A DNA stretch of 64,000 nucleotides from Bacillota bacterium (GCA_023402845.1 JAEYFP010000022.1:98258-162257), one strand, 5' to 3'. Counted from the first letter of the stretch, positions 33,627 to 43,001 are shown. Notes: generated from the sequence alone by a model not told the origin. Numbers and translations are program-made.

Positions 33627-34196
33627 TTAGTAACCAAATTCCTGAGCCCAGTAATATGTGCCGTTATCCGCGACGTATACTGAAATTGCAATCTTTGTAA
33701 ATGTTGGATACAAAATGTTTTCCTTATGTGTCGGACTGTTCATCCAAGCATTTAATGCAGCGCTTGCATCGTTAAAGCCAAATGCTAAATTCTCACCGCC
33801 CATGATTGCACTGTTTACTGTGTACCAAGGTCTTCCGTTTGGCCTTGTATGGGAGAAGGATGCGAAAGCTTCCTGTGCACGGACAGAAGCAGTCGATTCC
33901 AGATTGGAATCCCATGTCAATGCAGTCAGACCGGCTGCGGCCCGCTGCTCATTTACCAGATTGTAAGCTCTTAATGCTTCGCTTCTGAGAGAAGTGGTAT
34001 CACCTGAAGTATCAGCAAGAGCAATCGCTTCGTCATCTAAATATACAGTCTTATCACCTGCAATATCACCGGAAGAACGGAATGCCGATTGGTCGGCAAC
34101 GCCTGATTTTCCGCCGTTAGCAAGAAAGGAATAGCATAAAACCGGAACGATGAGAACTCCGAGTGCGATCAGCCCTGCGAGAGTTTTCTTTTTCAT
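33627..34196 (-). CDS. Secreted CAP/SCP-domain protein (YkwD-like)
   Basis: A 189-residue secreted protein. The N-terminal hydrophobic signal or anchor covers about residues 5-26, then a short Ser/Asp-rich linker, then a CAP domain from about residue 65 with LVNEQRAAAGLTALTWDSNL, FSHTRPNGRPW, IMGGENLAFG, WMNSPTHKENIL and YYWAQEFGY. The histidines and glutamates of the CAP cavity are present. Function of bacterial CAP proteins is mostly unknown. ATG at 34196 is preferred (GGGGG run 9 nt upstream); ATG at 34202 is an alternative. Confidence 0.88.
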   Translation of the reverse strand: MKKKTLAGLIALGVLIVPVLCYSFLANGGKSGVADQSAFRSSGDIAGDKTVYLDDEAIALADTSGDTTSLRSEALRAYNLVNEQRAAAGLTALTWDSNLESTASVRAQEAFASFSHTRPNGRPWYTVNSAIMGGENLAFGFNDASAALNAWMNSPTHKENILYPTFTKIAISVYVADNGTYYWAQEFGY

Positions 34197-34526
34197 ATAC
34201 ATTGTCCCCCTTTCAATTAACAACTACTTTCTTAAAAATAAAAATACATTTTTTCAATTACATTATGTCACAAGATCCTGATAAACGCAACTATTTTTTG
34301 GAATAAATCACATACTGAAAATCCGTGACAAAAAGATCATGCAGATATTACTGTTTACACAGCAGCGAAACACTTCGAACAACAAAAGATTTATTCAGTT
34401 TAGGATATGCAATCTGATATTAATAGTGTATAATCAGTATGTATAAAAAATACAAGTTAAGCATAAGACAAATAGAGAAAAATGTCAATCAAACTAAATT
34501 TTTGTCTGTCAAAGGGGCCGTTTGCT
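34197..34526. other. Divergent intergenic region, 330 nt
   Basis: An AT-rich region between the CAP gene (minus) and a CPBP protease gene (plus). On the plus strand a perfect -10 TATAAT sits at 34429-34434 without a clear -35. On the minus strand a CATAAT-like box is seen near 34270 with a weak -35. I see no gene, RNA structure or repeat that I can support. Confidence 0.4.
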
Positions 34527-35459
34527 ATGAAACAGGAAACAAAAAGAATAATTCTATTTTTAGCCATTACATTTGCGCTGACCTATACGGCTGAGATCGG
34601 TTTCATCTGGCCGCTTGTGGGCAACCGCGGGCTTGGTACGAATGTGACCGCGCAGCTTCTCACCTCAGTTATGATGTTCATGCCTGCGGTCGGTGTTATA
34701 CTGACGCGTTTGTTCACAAAAGAAGGCTTTCGGAATCATTATCTGACATGGACATGGAATAAGGCCAATATGAAATATTATTTATTCGCATGGGTCGGGC
34801 CGGCGGTTCTGACACTGCTTGGCGGAGCAGTTTATTTTCTTGTGTTTCCGCAGCGATTTGATCTTGATATGAGCTATCTTGTGTCGGTTTATAAGGAGAA
34901 CGGCAGGATTATGGAGCCGGCGGCTCTCAGAACTACAATTATAAGTCAAATGGCCGCAGCGGTTGTTTTTGCGCCGTTGCTCAACTGCATCACTTGCTTT
35001 GGCGAAGAGTGGGGTTGGAGAGGTTATCTGCTTCCTAAAATGGCAAAAAGATTCGACCTGGTACCGCTGCTTTTGATTAACGGCATTATCTGGGGACTTT
35101 GGCATGCGCCGTTGACAATTATGGGACATAATTACGGAACCCAGTACCCCGGTTACCCTTATTTGGGGATCGCCGCAATGTGCATCTTTTGTATTGTTCT
35201 GGGAATTCTGTTTTCTTATGTTACGATGAAGACCGGAAGCTGTATTCCGTCTATTATCGCACATGGTGCTGTCAATGGATTTGCTTCAGCTATGGTCTAT
35301 TTTACGGATAATGGCGGAAATGCCCTTGTTGGTCCGGGCATTACGGGAATCGTGGGAGGACTTCCGATGATTATCACGGCGATTCTGCTTATTTTTATGA
35401 TGAAAAAGGAGCAAACTCTGGAGGAATACAGGGGCAAAGATTTACAGACAGATTTATAA
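34527..35459 (+). CDS. CPBP family intramembrane metalloprotease
   Basis: A 310-residue membrane protein with about eight helices. Motif 1 is EEWGWRGYLLPKM (EExxxR) and motif 2 is GLWHAPL with a following HNYG; a third conserved segment FSYVTMKTGSCIPSIIAHGAVNG carries a histidine. These match the CAAX/Abi (CPBP) glutamic protease family. ATG at 34527 is chosen because AAAGGGG lies 9 nt upstream; a start at 34482 lacks a good site. The substrate is unknown. Confidence 0.86.
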   Translation: MKQETKRIILFLAITFALTYTAEIGFIWPLVGNRGLGTNVTAQLLTSVMMFMPAVGVILTRLFTKEGFRNHYLTWTWNKANMKYYLFAWVGPAVLTLLGGAVYFLVFPQRFDLDMSYLVSVYKENGRIMEPAALRTTIISQMAAAVVFAPLLNCITCFGEEWGWRGYLLPKMAKRFDLVPLLLINGIIWGLWHAPLTIMGHNYGTQYPGYPYLGIAAMCIFCIVLGILFSYVTMKTGSCIPSIIAHGAVNGFASAMVYFTDNGGNALVGPGITGIVGGLPMIITAILLIFMMKKEQTLEEYRGKDLQTDL

Positions 35460-35545
35460 AAAAATGTTTTCTAAAGATTCACATATGTGTTACAATATAA
35501 AAGGTGTATTTTTAATACAGATTGATACGGAAGGAAAAGACAGCA

Positions 35546-36634
35546 ATGCGAAGGCCTGGTCATACGGGGAGTATGGACAGAAGTGTTAGGGTACGTCTGA
35601 TCAAGAGGGGACTTATTGGACTTTTGGTATTTGTGCTTATGCTTCCGACGGTGCTTTGTGTGATCCTGTTTTGCAAATTTGACAGGCTTGAGAGGCAGCT
35701 GCAGGAAATTGTCTCTGCTAAAGAGGAAGTCATTACTGAAACAGAAGATACAAGGCTGATGCATGTCGGAGCAGAGAACAGCACGGAGCCATACATAACG
35801 GTTGTTTCGGAGGAGGGAATAGCCGAGACAAACCCGCTTAATAATGAAACAAATGAAAAATCCGAAAAGAAAGTATCAGGAAACAGTGCCTCAGGGGCTG
35901 AAGTGTCCGCAAACAATACTGAAATGGTTTCAGGGGCGGCGGAGCCGATTCTTAAATCGGAGGAAGGCGTTTCCTTAAATGAGGCAGCAGTGCCTGAGTG
36001 GACCGACTGGCCCAAAAAGGTTTATCTGACTTTTGATGACGGACCGAGCCGCAATACGGATGCAATCTTAAATATTTTAAACAGCTATGGCGTCAAGGGG
36101 AATTTTTTTGTTGTTGCGACAGAGAATAAAGATTTGCATGTGATGTACCGGCGGATTGTTGAGGAGGGTCATGTTATTGGCATGCATTCCTATTCTCATA
36201 AATATAATGAGGTTTATGCATCAAAGGAAGCCTTCATCAATGATCTGTCTAAAATACAGTCACTCATTTACGAAGAAACAGGAGTTCTGACAGATATCTA
36301 TCGTTTTCCCGGAGGCAGCAGCAATACAGTATCGAAGTTGGACATGTCCGTATTCATCGGAGTGTTAAAAGACAGGGACATTACTTATTATGATTGGAAT
36401 ATTTCCAGCAGGGATACATCCAGTCCAATGCCTGCTAAGGAACAAATCGTGGAGAATTGCCTGTCTGGCATTCAAAATTATGAAGAAGCCATGATTCTGA
36501 TGCACGACCTTGGAAACAAGACATCTACCGTCGAGGCGCTTCCGGAGATTATCGAACGCCTTCTTGAGATGGGAGTTGAGATCGCACCGATTGATGAGAA
36601 TACAATGCATATCCAGCATACAAATATACAATAA
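35546..36634 (+). CDS. Membrane-anchored polysaccharide deacetylase
   Basis: A ~362-residue protein with one N-terminal membrane helix (about residues 20-45), a Ser/Glu/Asn-rich linker (about 60-150), and a NodB-type deacetylase domain. Catalytic and metal residues are visible: TFDDGPS with D164/D165, the HSYSH zinc motif, YRFPGGSS, and the C-terminal ILMHD. It probably deacetylates peptidoglycan or another wall glycan outside the membrane. The ATG at 35546 has AAGGAAAAG upstream. Bactofilin follows after 15 nt. Confidence 0.88.
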   Translation: MRRPGHTGSMDRSVRVRLIKRGLIGLLVFVLMLPTVLCVILFCKFDRLERQLQEIVSAKEEVITETEDTRLMHVGAENSTEPYITVVSEEGIAETNPLNNETNEKSEKKVSGNSASGAEVSANNTEMVSGAAEPILKSEEGVSLNEAAVPEWTDWPKKVYLTFDDGPSRNTDAILNILNSYGVKGNFFVVATENKDLHVMYRRIVEEGHVIGMHSYSHKYNEVYASKEAFINDLSKIQSLIYEETGVLTDIYRFPGGSSNTVSKLDMSVFIGVLKDRDITYYDWNISSRDTSSPMPAKEQIVENCLSGIQNYEEAMILMHDLGNKTSTVEALPEIIERLLEMGVEIAPIDENTMHIQHTNIQ

Positions 36635-36649
36635 ACGGAGGAATGGGAA

Positions 36650-37639
36650 ATGAGTTTTTTCAAGGATTTCAAAGAAGATTTATCACAGGCCGTGAACGAG
36701 CTTCTGCCGGAGGAAAAGAGTGAACCGGTCAAGGATGTAATGGAGGAGCAGCCGCAGATGGTAGATACGATTACCGAAGAGAAAACGGTATTCGACAGGG
36801 ATGAGATTGCGGACATGCTGAAAAATATTGATGCGGTATCTGCGCAAGAACAGGAGGAGCCGTTTGGAAACCATATGCCCGAGGAAGAAATCAAGGTTCC
36901 GGATTATATAATGGAAGAACCGTTGTTTACAAATATTTCAGAGCCTTCTTTTACCGCTTCACAGCAGGAAGAAGAGCCGGCGGTAGTGCCGCAAGAGGAA
37001 GAAATCGCTGAGCAGGAGGAACCGGTCTTGGAAGAAATGGATACAGCGTATGATAAGGAAGAGGAGCCGGCAGAAGAAAGGCGGTCGATAGTGCCGATAT
37101 TTTCACAGGAGCCGACGGAGCGTCCGGCACCGATCAATACGACAATGGAGGATTTTTCAATGGAAACAGGTATCATTATTGCTGGAATGTCAATTAAAGG
37201 AGATCTTACATCAGAAGGCAATCTGGATGTAATGGGAACTATTACGGGGAATATTGAGATTAAAGGAAAACTTCAAATTACAGGAGTCATTGAAGGGAAT
37301 TCCAAGGCGGAGGAAGTGTTCGCAGACGGCGCAAAGATTGTGGGCGAAATTAACAGCAGCGGTTCCGTTAAAATTGGTGAAAGCTCTGTAGTAAAAGGAA
37401 ATATCATTGCAAAATCGGCGGTGCTTGCCGGTGCGGTAAAAGGCGATATTGATATTCAGGGACCTGTGATACTGGATACAACGGCGATCATTATGGGAAA
37501 TATCAAATCCAAGTCGATTCAGATTAATAACGGTGCCGTGATTGAAGGACTCTGCTCCCAGTGCTATGCGGATGTCAGCCCGATGACTTTTTTTGATGAT
37601 GACGATCAGGAAGTGAAAATAAAAGCAAAAAGAGCATAA
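36650..37639 (+). CDS. Bactofilin (polymer-forming cytoskeletal protein)
   Basis: A 329-residue protein. The first ~170 residues are very acidic and Gln/Glu/Pro-rich, probably disordered. From about residue 175 a bactofilin (DUF583) domain begins: GMSIKGDLTSEGNLDVMGTI, then short six-residue-period strands GNIEIKGKLQITGVIEGN, and further GxIxSxG repeats through about residue 300. Bactofilins form filaments that organise cell-wall enzymes; the adjacent membrane-bound deacetylase is a plausible client. GGAGG lies upstream. Confidence 0.87.
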   Translation: MSFFKDFKEDLSQAVNELLPEEKSEPVKDVMEEQPQMVDTITEEKTVFDRDEIADMLKNIDAVSAQEQEEPFGNHMPEEEIKVPDYIMEEPLFTNISEPSFTASQQEEEPAVVPQEEEIAEQEEPVLEEMDTAYDKEEEPAEERRSIVPIFSQEPTERPAPINTTMEDFSMETGIIIAGMSIKGDLTSEGNLDVMGTITGNIEIKGKLQITGVIEGNSKAEEVFADGAKIVGEINSSGSVKIGESSVVKGNIIAKSAVLAGAVKGDIDIQGPVILDTTAIIMGNIKSKSIQINNGAVIEGLCSQCYADVSPMTFFDDDDQEVKIKAKRA

Positions 37640-37666
37640 ATAAATATGAGAGCAAGGATGTTTTCT

Positions 37667-38362
37667 ATGAAAAGAGTATTATTGAAACTAAGCGGCGAGG
37701 CGTTGGCGGGGCCGAGGAAATCAGGGTTTGATGAAGAAACGGTCAGAAATGTCGCGCTCCAGGTAAAGGCGCTTGTTGAAAAGCAGATTGAAGTGGGTGT
37801 CGTGATTGGAGGAGGAAATTTTTGGAGAGGACGTACGAGTGAACATATTGACCGGACAAAAGCGGATCAGATTGGAATGCTCGCAACGGTCATGAATTGC
37901 ATTTATGTTTCAGAAATCTTCCGTTCGGCAGGAATGATGACGAGCATCCTGACACCGTTTGAGTGTGGTTCCTTTACGAAGCTGTTTTCTAAGGACCGCG
38001 CGAATAAATATTTTGCGAAGGGCATGGTCGTGTTTTTTGCGGGAGGTACCGGACATCCTTATTTTTCAACGGACACCGGTGTAGTACTGCGGGCAGTCGA
38101 AGTAGAGGCGGAGGGAATTCTGCTTGCGAAGGCGATTGATGGCGTTTATGATTGTGACCCAAAGGCATATCCTGAGGCAAAGAAATATGAGGAGATTTCC
38201 ATTGAGGAGGTTATAGAAAAGAAACTGCAGGTCGTGGATATGACTGCTTCGATTCTTGCGATGGAAAATAAAATGCCGATGTACGTATTCAGCCTGAACG
38301 AAAAAAACAGTATTGTAAATACGATGAACGGAAAATTCAGCGGTACAAAGGTAACCGTATAA
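37667..38362 (+). CDS. pyrH: UMP kinase
   Basis: A 231-residue bacterial UMP kinase, phosphorylating UMP to UDP. Motifs: VLLKLSGEALAG, VVIGGGNFWRG, RTKADQIGMLATVMN, FAGGTGHPYFSTDT and AIDGVYDCDPK. ATG at 37667 matches the family N-terminus MKRVLLKLSGEAL and has AAGGA upstream; the frame opens at 37646. It begins the common pyrH-frr-uppS-cdsA-dxr-rseP order. Confidence 0.96.
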   Translation: MKRVLLKLSGEALAGPRKSGFDEETVRNVALQVKALVEKQIEVGVVIGGGNFWRGRTSEHIDRTKADQIGMLATVMNCIYVSEIFRSAGMMTSILTPFECGSFTKLFSKDRANKYFAKGMVVFFAGGTGHPYFSTDTGVVLRAVEVEAEGILLAKAIDGVYDCDPKAYPEAKKYEEISIEEVIEKKLQVVDMTASILAMENKMPMYVFSLNEKNSIVNTMNGKFSGTKVTV

Positions 38363-38380
38363 AATTGGGAGGATGACGAT

Positions 38381-38932
38381 ATGAATGAGAGATTAGTCGA
38401 ATATGATGAAAAAATGAAGAAAACCATGGATCATCTAGTGTCTGAATTTTCATCGATCCGTGCGGGACGTGCCAATCCGCATGTGCTCGATAAGCTCAGA
38501 ATTGATTATTACGGCACGCCGACGCCGATCCAGCAGGTGGGCAATGTTACAATACCGGAGCCGCGTATGATTCAGATCCAGCCATGGGAGAAGAATCTGT
38601 TAAAGGAAATCGAAAAGACGATTCAGATGTCGGATCTTGGAATCAATCCGACCAATGACGGGCAGGTGATTCGTTTGATTTTTCCTGAGCTGACTGAGGA
38701 ACGCAGAAGGGATCTTGTAAAGGAAGTAAAGAAAAAGGGCGAGGCGGATAAGGTTGCAATCAGAAATATCCGCAGAGACGGAAACGACGCGTTTAAGAAG
38801 CTTTCCAAATCAGATGTCTCGGAGGATGAGATTAAACAATTGGAGGAGGAACTTCAAAAGCTTACTGATAAGTACATCAAAAAAATGGATGAAATGGTGG
38901 AAGAAAAATCCAAGGATATACTTACCGTATAA
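38381..38932 (+). CDS. frr: Ribosome recycling factor
   Basis: A 183-residue RRF, normal family length. It releases ribosomes from mRNA after termination with EF-G. Signatures include SIRAGRANPHVLDKLRIDYYG, IPEPRMIQIQPWEKN, GINPTNDGQVIRLIFPELTEERR and the C-terminal helix DKYIKKMDEMVEEKSKDI. It follows pyrH by 18 nt with GGGAGG upstream. A terminator-like hairpin (38948-38982) separates it from uppS. Confidence 0.97.
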   Translation: MNERLVEYDEKMKKTMDHLVSEFSSIRAGRANPHVLDKLRIDYYGTPTPIQQVGNVTIPEPRMIQIQPWEKNLLKEIEKTIQMSDLGINPTNDGQVIRLIFPELTEERRRDLVKEVKKKGEADKVAIRNIRRDGNDAFKKLSKSDVSEDEIKQLEEELQKLTDKYIKKMDEMVEEKSKDILTV

Positions 38933-38947
38933 AATCAAAACAACCAG

Positions 38948-38982
38948 GGGACAAGACGAAGTAATCCCGTCGTGTCCCTTTT
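38948..38982 (+). terminator. Terminator-like hairpin after frr
   Basis: GGGACA and TGTCCC pair, extended past one mismatch by GACG/CGTC (arms 38948-38958 and 38968-38978), followed by TTTT at 38979-38982. It may attenuate read-through into uppS rather than stop it completely, since a short uridine run follows. Confidence 0.6.
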
Positions 38983-39062
38983 ACATAGGGAATGCTTTCA
39001 AATTTCTATGTGACAAAATCTTATGTACACTTAAGATGTTTTTTATATGGAGGACGATTGGA

Positions 39063-39770
39063 ATGAAGGTGCCAAATCACATCGCGATCATTTTGGACGG
39101 AAACGGAAGATGGGCGAAGAGCAAAGGAATGCCACGCAATTATGGGCATGTGCAGGGAAGCAAGAATGTAGAAACGATTTGTGAGGAAGCCTATAAGATG
39201 GGCGTGCAATATCTGACTGTTTATGCGTTTTCGACGGAAAACTGGTCAAGACCGCAGGACGAAGTGGATGCGCTGATGAAACTTCTTAGAAATTATCTGA
39301 AGACATGCTTGAAAACTGCGGAAAAGAACCAGATGTGCGTCAGGGTAATCGGGGAAAAAAGCGAGCTTGCTTCCGATCTTCAAAAGCAGATTGCGCAGCT
39401 TGAAGAGGCAACAAAAAATAATACGGGTCTCCATTTTCAGGTAGCCTTAAATTATGGAAGTCAAGATGAAATGCTTCGTGCGATGAACCAAATTCTGCGT
39501 GACATGAAGAATGGAATGATCTTAGAAGGAAGCATTACAAAGGAACTGTTCGAAAGCTACTTGGATACAGCCGGAATTCCGGCTCCGGATTTGCTGATTC
39601 GCACGAGCGGTGAACAGCGTATTTCCAATTTTCTGTTGTGGCAGCTTGCTTATACGGAGTTTTATTTTGTATCGGTGCATTGGCCGGATTTTTCAAAAGA
39701 GGAGCTGGTGAAGGCAATTGAAGACTACAATAACAGAGACAGGCGTTACGGTGGAGTAAAGGAGGCATAA
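39063..39770 (+). CDS. uppS: Isoprenyl transferase (undecaprenyl diphosphate synthase)
   Basis: A 235-residue cis-prenyltransferase making undecaprenyl diphosphate, the lipid carrier for wall synthesis. Motifs: IAIILDGNGRWAKSKGMPRNYGH (catalytic Asp in the first), YAFSTENWSRP, FQVALNYGS, and LLIRTSGEQRISNFLLWQLAYTEFYF. The ATG at 39063 follows GGAGG; a longer in-frame extension from 38754 overlaps frr and is not credible. It ends 1 nt before cdsA. Confidence 0.96.
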   Translation: MKVPNHIAIILDGNGRWAKSKGMPRNYGHVQGSKNVETICEEAYKMGVQYLTVYAFSTENWSRPQDEVDALMKLLRNYLKTCLKTAEKNQMCVRVIGEKSELASDLQKQIAQLEEATKNNTGLHFQVALNYGSQDEMLRAMNQILRDMKNGMILEGSITKELFESYLDTAGIPAPDLLIRTSGEQRISNFLLWQLAYTEFYFVSVHWPDFSKEELVKAIEDYNNRDRRYGGVKEA

Positions 39771-39771
39771 T

Positions 39772-40596
39772 ATGTTTTTTAAGAGATTGTGCAGCAGCAT
39801 TGTAATCGTCATAGTGACACTTGCAGTAAATCTGATAGGCGGTCCTGTTTTAGCTGCCGAGCTGCTGGTAATTTCCCTGATCGGGCTTTGCGAATATAAT
39901 CGCGCAGTTGGCGTCGGAACACAGGGTAAGGGCTTGAATTTAATAGAAGCGGTTACGTTTTTTGGGTCAGTCGTTTTTTATGTGACAGGTTACTTTGCAA
40001 AGAATTTGGAACGCTATTTGCTGCTTGTAATTGTCATTGTGTTTGTACTTTTGATGACTGTCTATGTCTTTTCGTTTCCGAAATATGAGGCCCGGCAGGT
40101 CATCCATGCATTTTTCGGATTTATTTATGTACCGGTAATGCTGTCCTTTATTTATTTTACAAGAAATCTTCAGCACGGAGAATACACGGTATGGCTGATT
40201 TTCATCGGGTCATGGATTTGTGATACCTGTGCATACTGTACCGGAATGTTGTTTGGACGCCATAAGCTGGCACCGGTCTTAAGCCCGAAAAAATCAATTG
40301 AAGGATCGATTGGCGGCATTGTGGGAGCTGCGCTGGTAGCGGCAGCCTTTGCGTATTTCCTCGTGGAGAGCATGGTGCCAAATCAGAAAATTACATGGTT
40401 GTTTGTCACCATCGGCTTGGTGGGCGCGGTTGTTTCCCAGATCGGGGATCTGGCGGCATCGGCAATCAAACGCAATCATGGCATTAAGGATTACGGAAAA
40501 GTAATTCCGGGTCACGGAGGAATTTTGGACCGGTATGACAGCGTGATCTTTACCGCTCCGATGATTTATTTCCTTGCGGTTATTTTTATGCATTAA
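39772..40596 (+). CDS. cdsA: Phosphatidate cytidylyltransferase
   Basis: A 274-residue integral membrane enzyme making CDP-diacylglycerol from phosphatidate and CTP. About eight hydrophobic helices, and the family signature GDLAASAIKRNHGIKDYGKVIPGHGGILDRYDS near the C-terminus. SPKKSIEGSIGG is a further conserved loop. The ATG follows the uppS stop directly with AAGGAGG upstream, so the two are coupled. Confidence 0.95.
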   Translation: MFFKRLCSSIVIVIVTLAVNLIGGPVLAAELLVISLIGLCEYNRAVGVGTQGKGLNLIEAVTFFGSVVFYVTGYFAKNLERYLLLVIVIVFVLLMTVYVFSFPKYEARQVIHAFFGFIYVPVMLSFIYFTRNLQHGEYTVWLIFIGSWICDTCAYCTGMLFGRHKLAPVLSPKKSIEGSIGGIVGAALVAAAFAYFLVESMVPNQKITWLFVTIGLVGAVVSQIGDLAASAIKRNHGIKDYGKVIPGHGGILDRYDSVIFTAPMIYFLAVIFMH

Positions 40597-40637
40597 TGGA
40601 ATTATAATAAAATACAATATCATGAGGAGTTATTGCC

Positions 40638-41780
40638 ATGAAAAAAATAGCAGTATTAGGTTCGACGGGTTCCATCGGCACACAGACGATGGAGATTGTA
40701 AGGGCGAATCAGGATCTGCAGGTTTCGGCTATTGCAGCCGGTTCCAATATCGCTTTGGCGGAGCGGCAGATTAGAGAGTTTTCTCCTGAGATTGCAGTCA
40801 TTTATGATGAGAAAGCGGCAAAAAGCCTGAAGTTGAATGTTGCTGACCTGCCGACAAAGGTGCTGAGCGGCATGGAGGGAATGTTGGAAGCGGCAGTCCT
40901 TCCCGGAACCGATACGGTGGTGACGGCGATGGTGGGAATGATCGGCATTCGTCCGACGATTGCAGCGATCGAGGCAGGTAAGCATATTGCGCTTGCAAAT
41001 AAGGAGACGCTTGTGACGGCGGGGCATCTTATTATGCCGCTTGCAAAAAAACATCAAGTTCAGATTCTGCCTGTGGACAGCGAACACAGTGCAATTTTCC
41101 AGTCGATTAACGGAGAAAATCCGGCACGTATCAGTAAGATATTGCTAACGGCCTCAGGAGGTCCTTTCCGGGGCAGGACAAAAGAGGAACTGATGGCGAT
41201 GAAAGTCGAGGATGCCCTCAGACATCCGAATTGGTCGATGGGCAGAAAGATCACGATTGATTCTGCAACACTTGTAAACAAAGGTCTGGAGGTTATGGAG
41301 GCGAGATGGCTGTTTGGCGTCGGTCTGGACAGCATTCAGGTCGTTGTGCATCCGCAGAGCATCATTCATTCAATGGTTGAATATGTGGACGGTGCAATTA
41401 TGGCACAGCTCGGCATGCCCGATATGAAACTACCGATTCAATATGCGCTGTTTTATCCGGACCGAAGACCTCTTGATACAAAGCATGTTGATTTTTATGC
41501 GTTGTCACAGATGACATTTGAAGCTCCGGATACTGATCTGTTTACAGGCTTAAAGCTTGCATTGAAAGCGGCGGCTGTGGGAGGCACAATGCCGACTGTG
41601 TTTAATGCGGCTAATGAAAAGGCAGTAGGGTTGTTTTTAGGCAAAAAAATCAACTTTCTGGATATTGCTGATATGATTGGACAGTCCATGGAACGGCATC
41701 GGGTGACAGAAAATCCTGACGTATCCGAGATATTGGGTGCCGAACAGGAAACTTATGAATTTATTGAAAGCAGGTGGTAA
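40638..41780 (+). CDS. dxr: 1-deoxy-D-xylulose 5-phosphate reductoisomerase
   Basis: A 380-residue DXR of the methylerythritol phosphate isoprenoid pathway, converting DXP to MEP with NADPH. It shows the Rossmann motif LGSTGSIGTQTMEI, ANKETLVTAGHL, the metal-binding PVDSEHSAIFQ, and TASGGPFRG, with MGRKITIDSATLVNKGLEVMEA. ispG of the same pathway lies downstream at 49197. GAGGAG is upstream of the ATG. The 3' end overlaps the longer possible rseP frame. Confidence 0.97.
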   Translation: MKKIAVLGSTGSIGTQTMEIVRANQDLQVSAIAAGSNIALAERQIREFSPEIAVIYDEKAAKSLKLNVADLPTKVLSGMEGMLEAAVLPGTDTVVTAMVGMIGIRPTIAAIEAGKHIALANKETLVTAGHLIMPLAKKHQVQILPVDSEHSAIFQSINGENPARISKILLTASGGPFRGRTKEELMAMKVEDALRHPNWSMGRKITIDSATLVNKGLEVMEARWLFGVGLDSIQVVVHPQSIIHSMVEYVDGAIMAQLGMPDMKLPIQYALFYPDRRPLDTKHVDFYALSQMTFEAPDTDLFTGLKLALKAAAVGGTMPTVFNAANEKAVGLFLGKKINFLDIADMIGQSMERHRVTENPDVSEILGAEQETYEFIESRW

Positions 41781-41781
41781 T

Positions 41782-42822
41782 TTGAAAATTCTACTGGCGT
41801 TATTGATATTTTGTGTCATCGTTATTTCACATGAACTAGGGCATTTTTTGATTGCAAAGGCAAATGGGATTGCCGTCACCGAGTTTTGTATCGGATTTGG
41901 GCCGACGCTTTTTGGATTTACCAGGAATGGTACAAAATACAGCATCAAACCGATTCCACTTGGCGGTGCCTGCATTTTTGATGATGAGGATCCGGAGAAT
42001 TTGGCGGAAAGTTCCTTTTTAAAGGCAAACGTATGGGCACGAATTGCGACAATTGCGGCAGGACCGATATTTAATTTTATTCTGGCATTTATCCTTGCAC
42101 TTTTTGTAATCGGTTCCACCGGATACCCGACGACGGAGCTTGAGAGTGTAACTGAAGGAGGTGCTGCCGAGGCAGCGGGAATCCAAGAGGGTGATGTCAT
42201 TTTGAAAATGGATAACGAACGGGTATATCTCTATCCGGAGGTTATTTTAAATACGCAGTTCAGCACAGGTGAGACGGTAAGTTTTACCTATGAGCGGGAC
42301 GGTGAGAAGCATGTGGCAGATATCACTCCAAAGTACAGCGAAGCGGACGGCCGCTATTTATACGGATTTGCTTTCGGTGCCTATACGGGCAGCAGAACGC
42401 CGGTCAAAACGCTTGAATACAGTTATTATTATGTGCGGTATCAAATCAAGATGACGTTAAAAAGTTTGCAGATGCTTGTGACGGGCAGGGTGTCCGCAGA
42501 TCAGCTGAGCGGGCCGGTCGGAATGACCGTTGTTGTCGGTGAGGTATTCGATTCTGCTAAGCAGGGCGGTGTTTCTACGATCACACTTTCGATGCTGGAT
42601 ATGGCGATTCTGCTCTCGGCTAATTTAGGTGTTATGAATTTGCTTCCGATTCCTGCGCTTGACGGCGGCAGGCTTGTGTTTTTGTTCGTTGAGGCGATCA
42701 GGAGAAAACCGATTAATCCGGAAAAGGAAGGAATGGTTCATTTTATTGGGATTGCATTTTTGATGCTTCTCATGGTCTTTGTTTTGTATAATGATATTGC
42801 CCGGCTGTTTACAAAAAATTGA
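41782..42822 (+). CDS. rseP: RseP-type site-2 intramembrane zinc metalloprotease
   Basis: A ~346-residue site-2 protease. The active-site motif HELGHFLIAK is in the first helix, one PDZ domain follows (about residues 115-185), and the C-terminal NLLPIPALDGGRLVF carries the third zinc ligand. It cleaves membrane-anchored anti-sigma factors or signal peptides. The TTG at 41782 gives a family-like N-terminus (MKILLALLIF) with AGGTGG upstream, 1 nt after the dxr stop; an ATG at 41755 inside dxr is the alternative. Last gene of the conserved run. Confidence 0.93.
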   Translation: MKILLALLIFCVIVISHELGHFLIAKANGIAVTEFCIGFGPTLFGFTRNGTKYSIKPIPLGGACIFDDEDPENLAESSFLKANVWARIATIAAGPIFNFILAFILALFVIGSTGYPTTELESVTEGGAAEAAGIQEGDVILKMDNERVYLYPEVILNTQFSTGETVSFTYERDGEKHVADITPKYSEADGRYLYGFAFGAYTGSRTPVKTLEYSYYYVRYQIKMTLKSLQMLVTGRVSADQLSGPVGMTVVVGEVFDSAKQGGVSTITLSMLDMAILLSANLGVMNLLPIPALDGGRLVFLFVEAIRRKPINPEKEGMVHFIGIAFLMLLMVFVLYNDIARLFTKN

Positions 42823-42853
42823 GTTGATCGGGTAATTTGAAAGTAAATTTTTA

Positions 42854-42902
42854 ATTGCACAAAATCGTATTTTTAATGTTTTTTGATACGGTTTTGTGCA
42901 AT
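42854..42902 (+). terminator. Large hairpin after rseP
   Basis: A 17-bp inverted repeat (42854-42870 and 42886-42902), with a single G-T wobble, around a 15-nt T-rich loop. It closes the pyrH-rseP unit. No uridine run follows on the plus strand, so it may act with help or as an mRNA 3'-end structure. The remaining 42903-43001 region shows no gene. Confidence 0.5.
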
Positions 42903-43001
42903 AGTGTGCTTCGCCTGCTTTCGTGATCAAGTATTTTGGCAGAACAGCTTTTGTTCCGCGCGCGCAGCTGCGCATAAAATTTTTAAATAGAAAATCATAT
43001 C

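Noticed and set aside
38754..39062. A 338-residue extended uppS
   Set aside because: The first ~103 codons overlap frr and a terminator-like hairpin; the family N-terminus and ribosome-binding site point to 39063.
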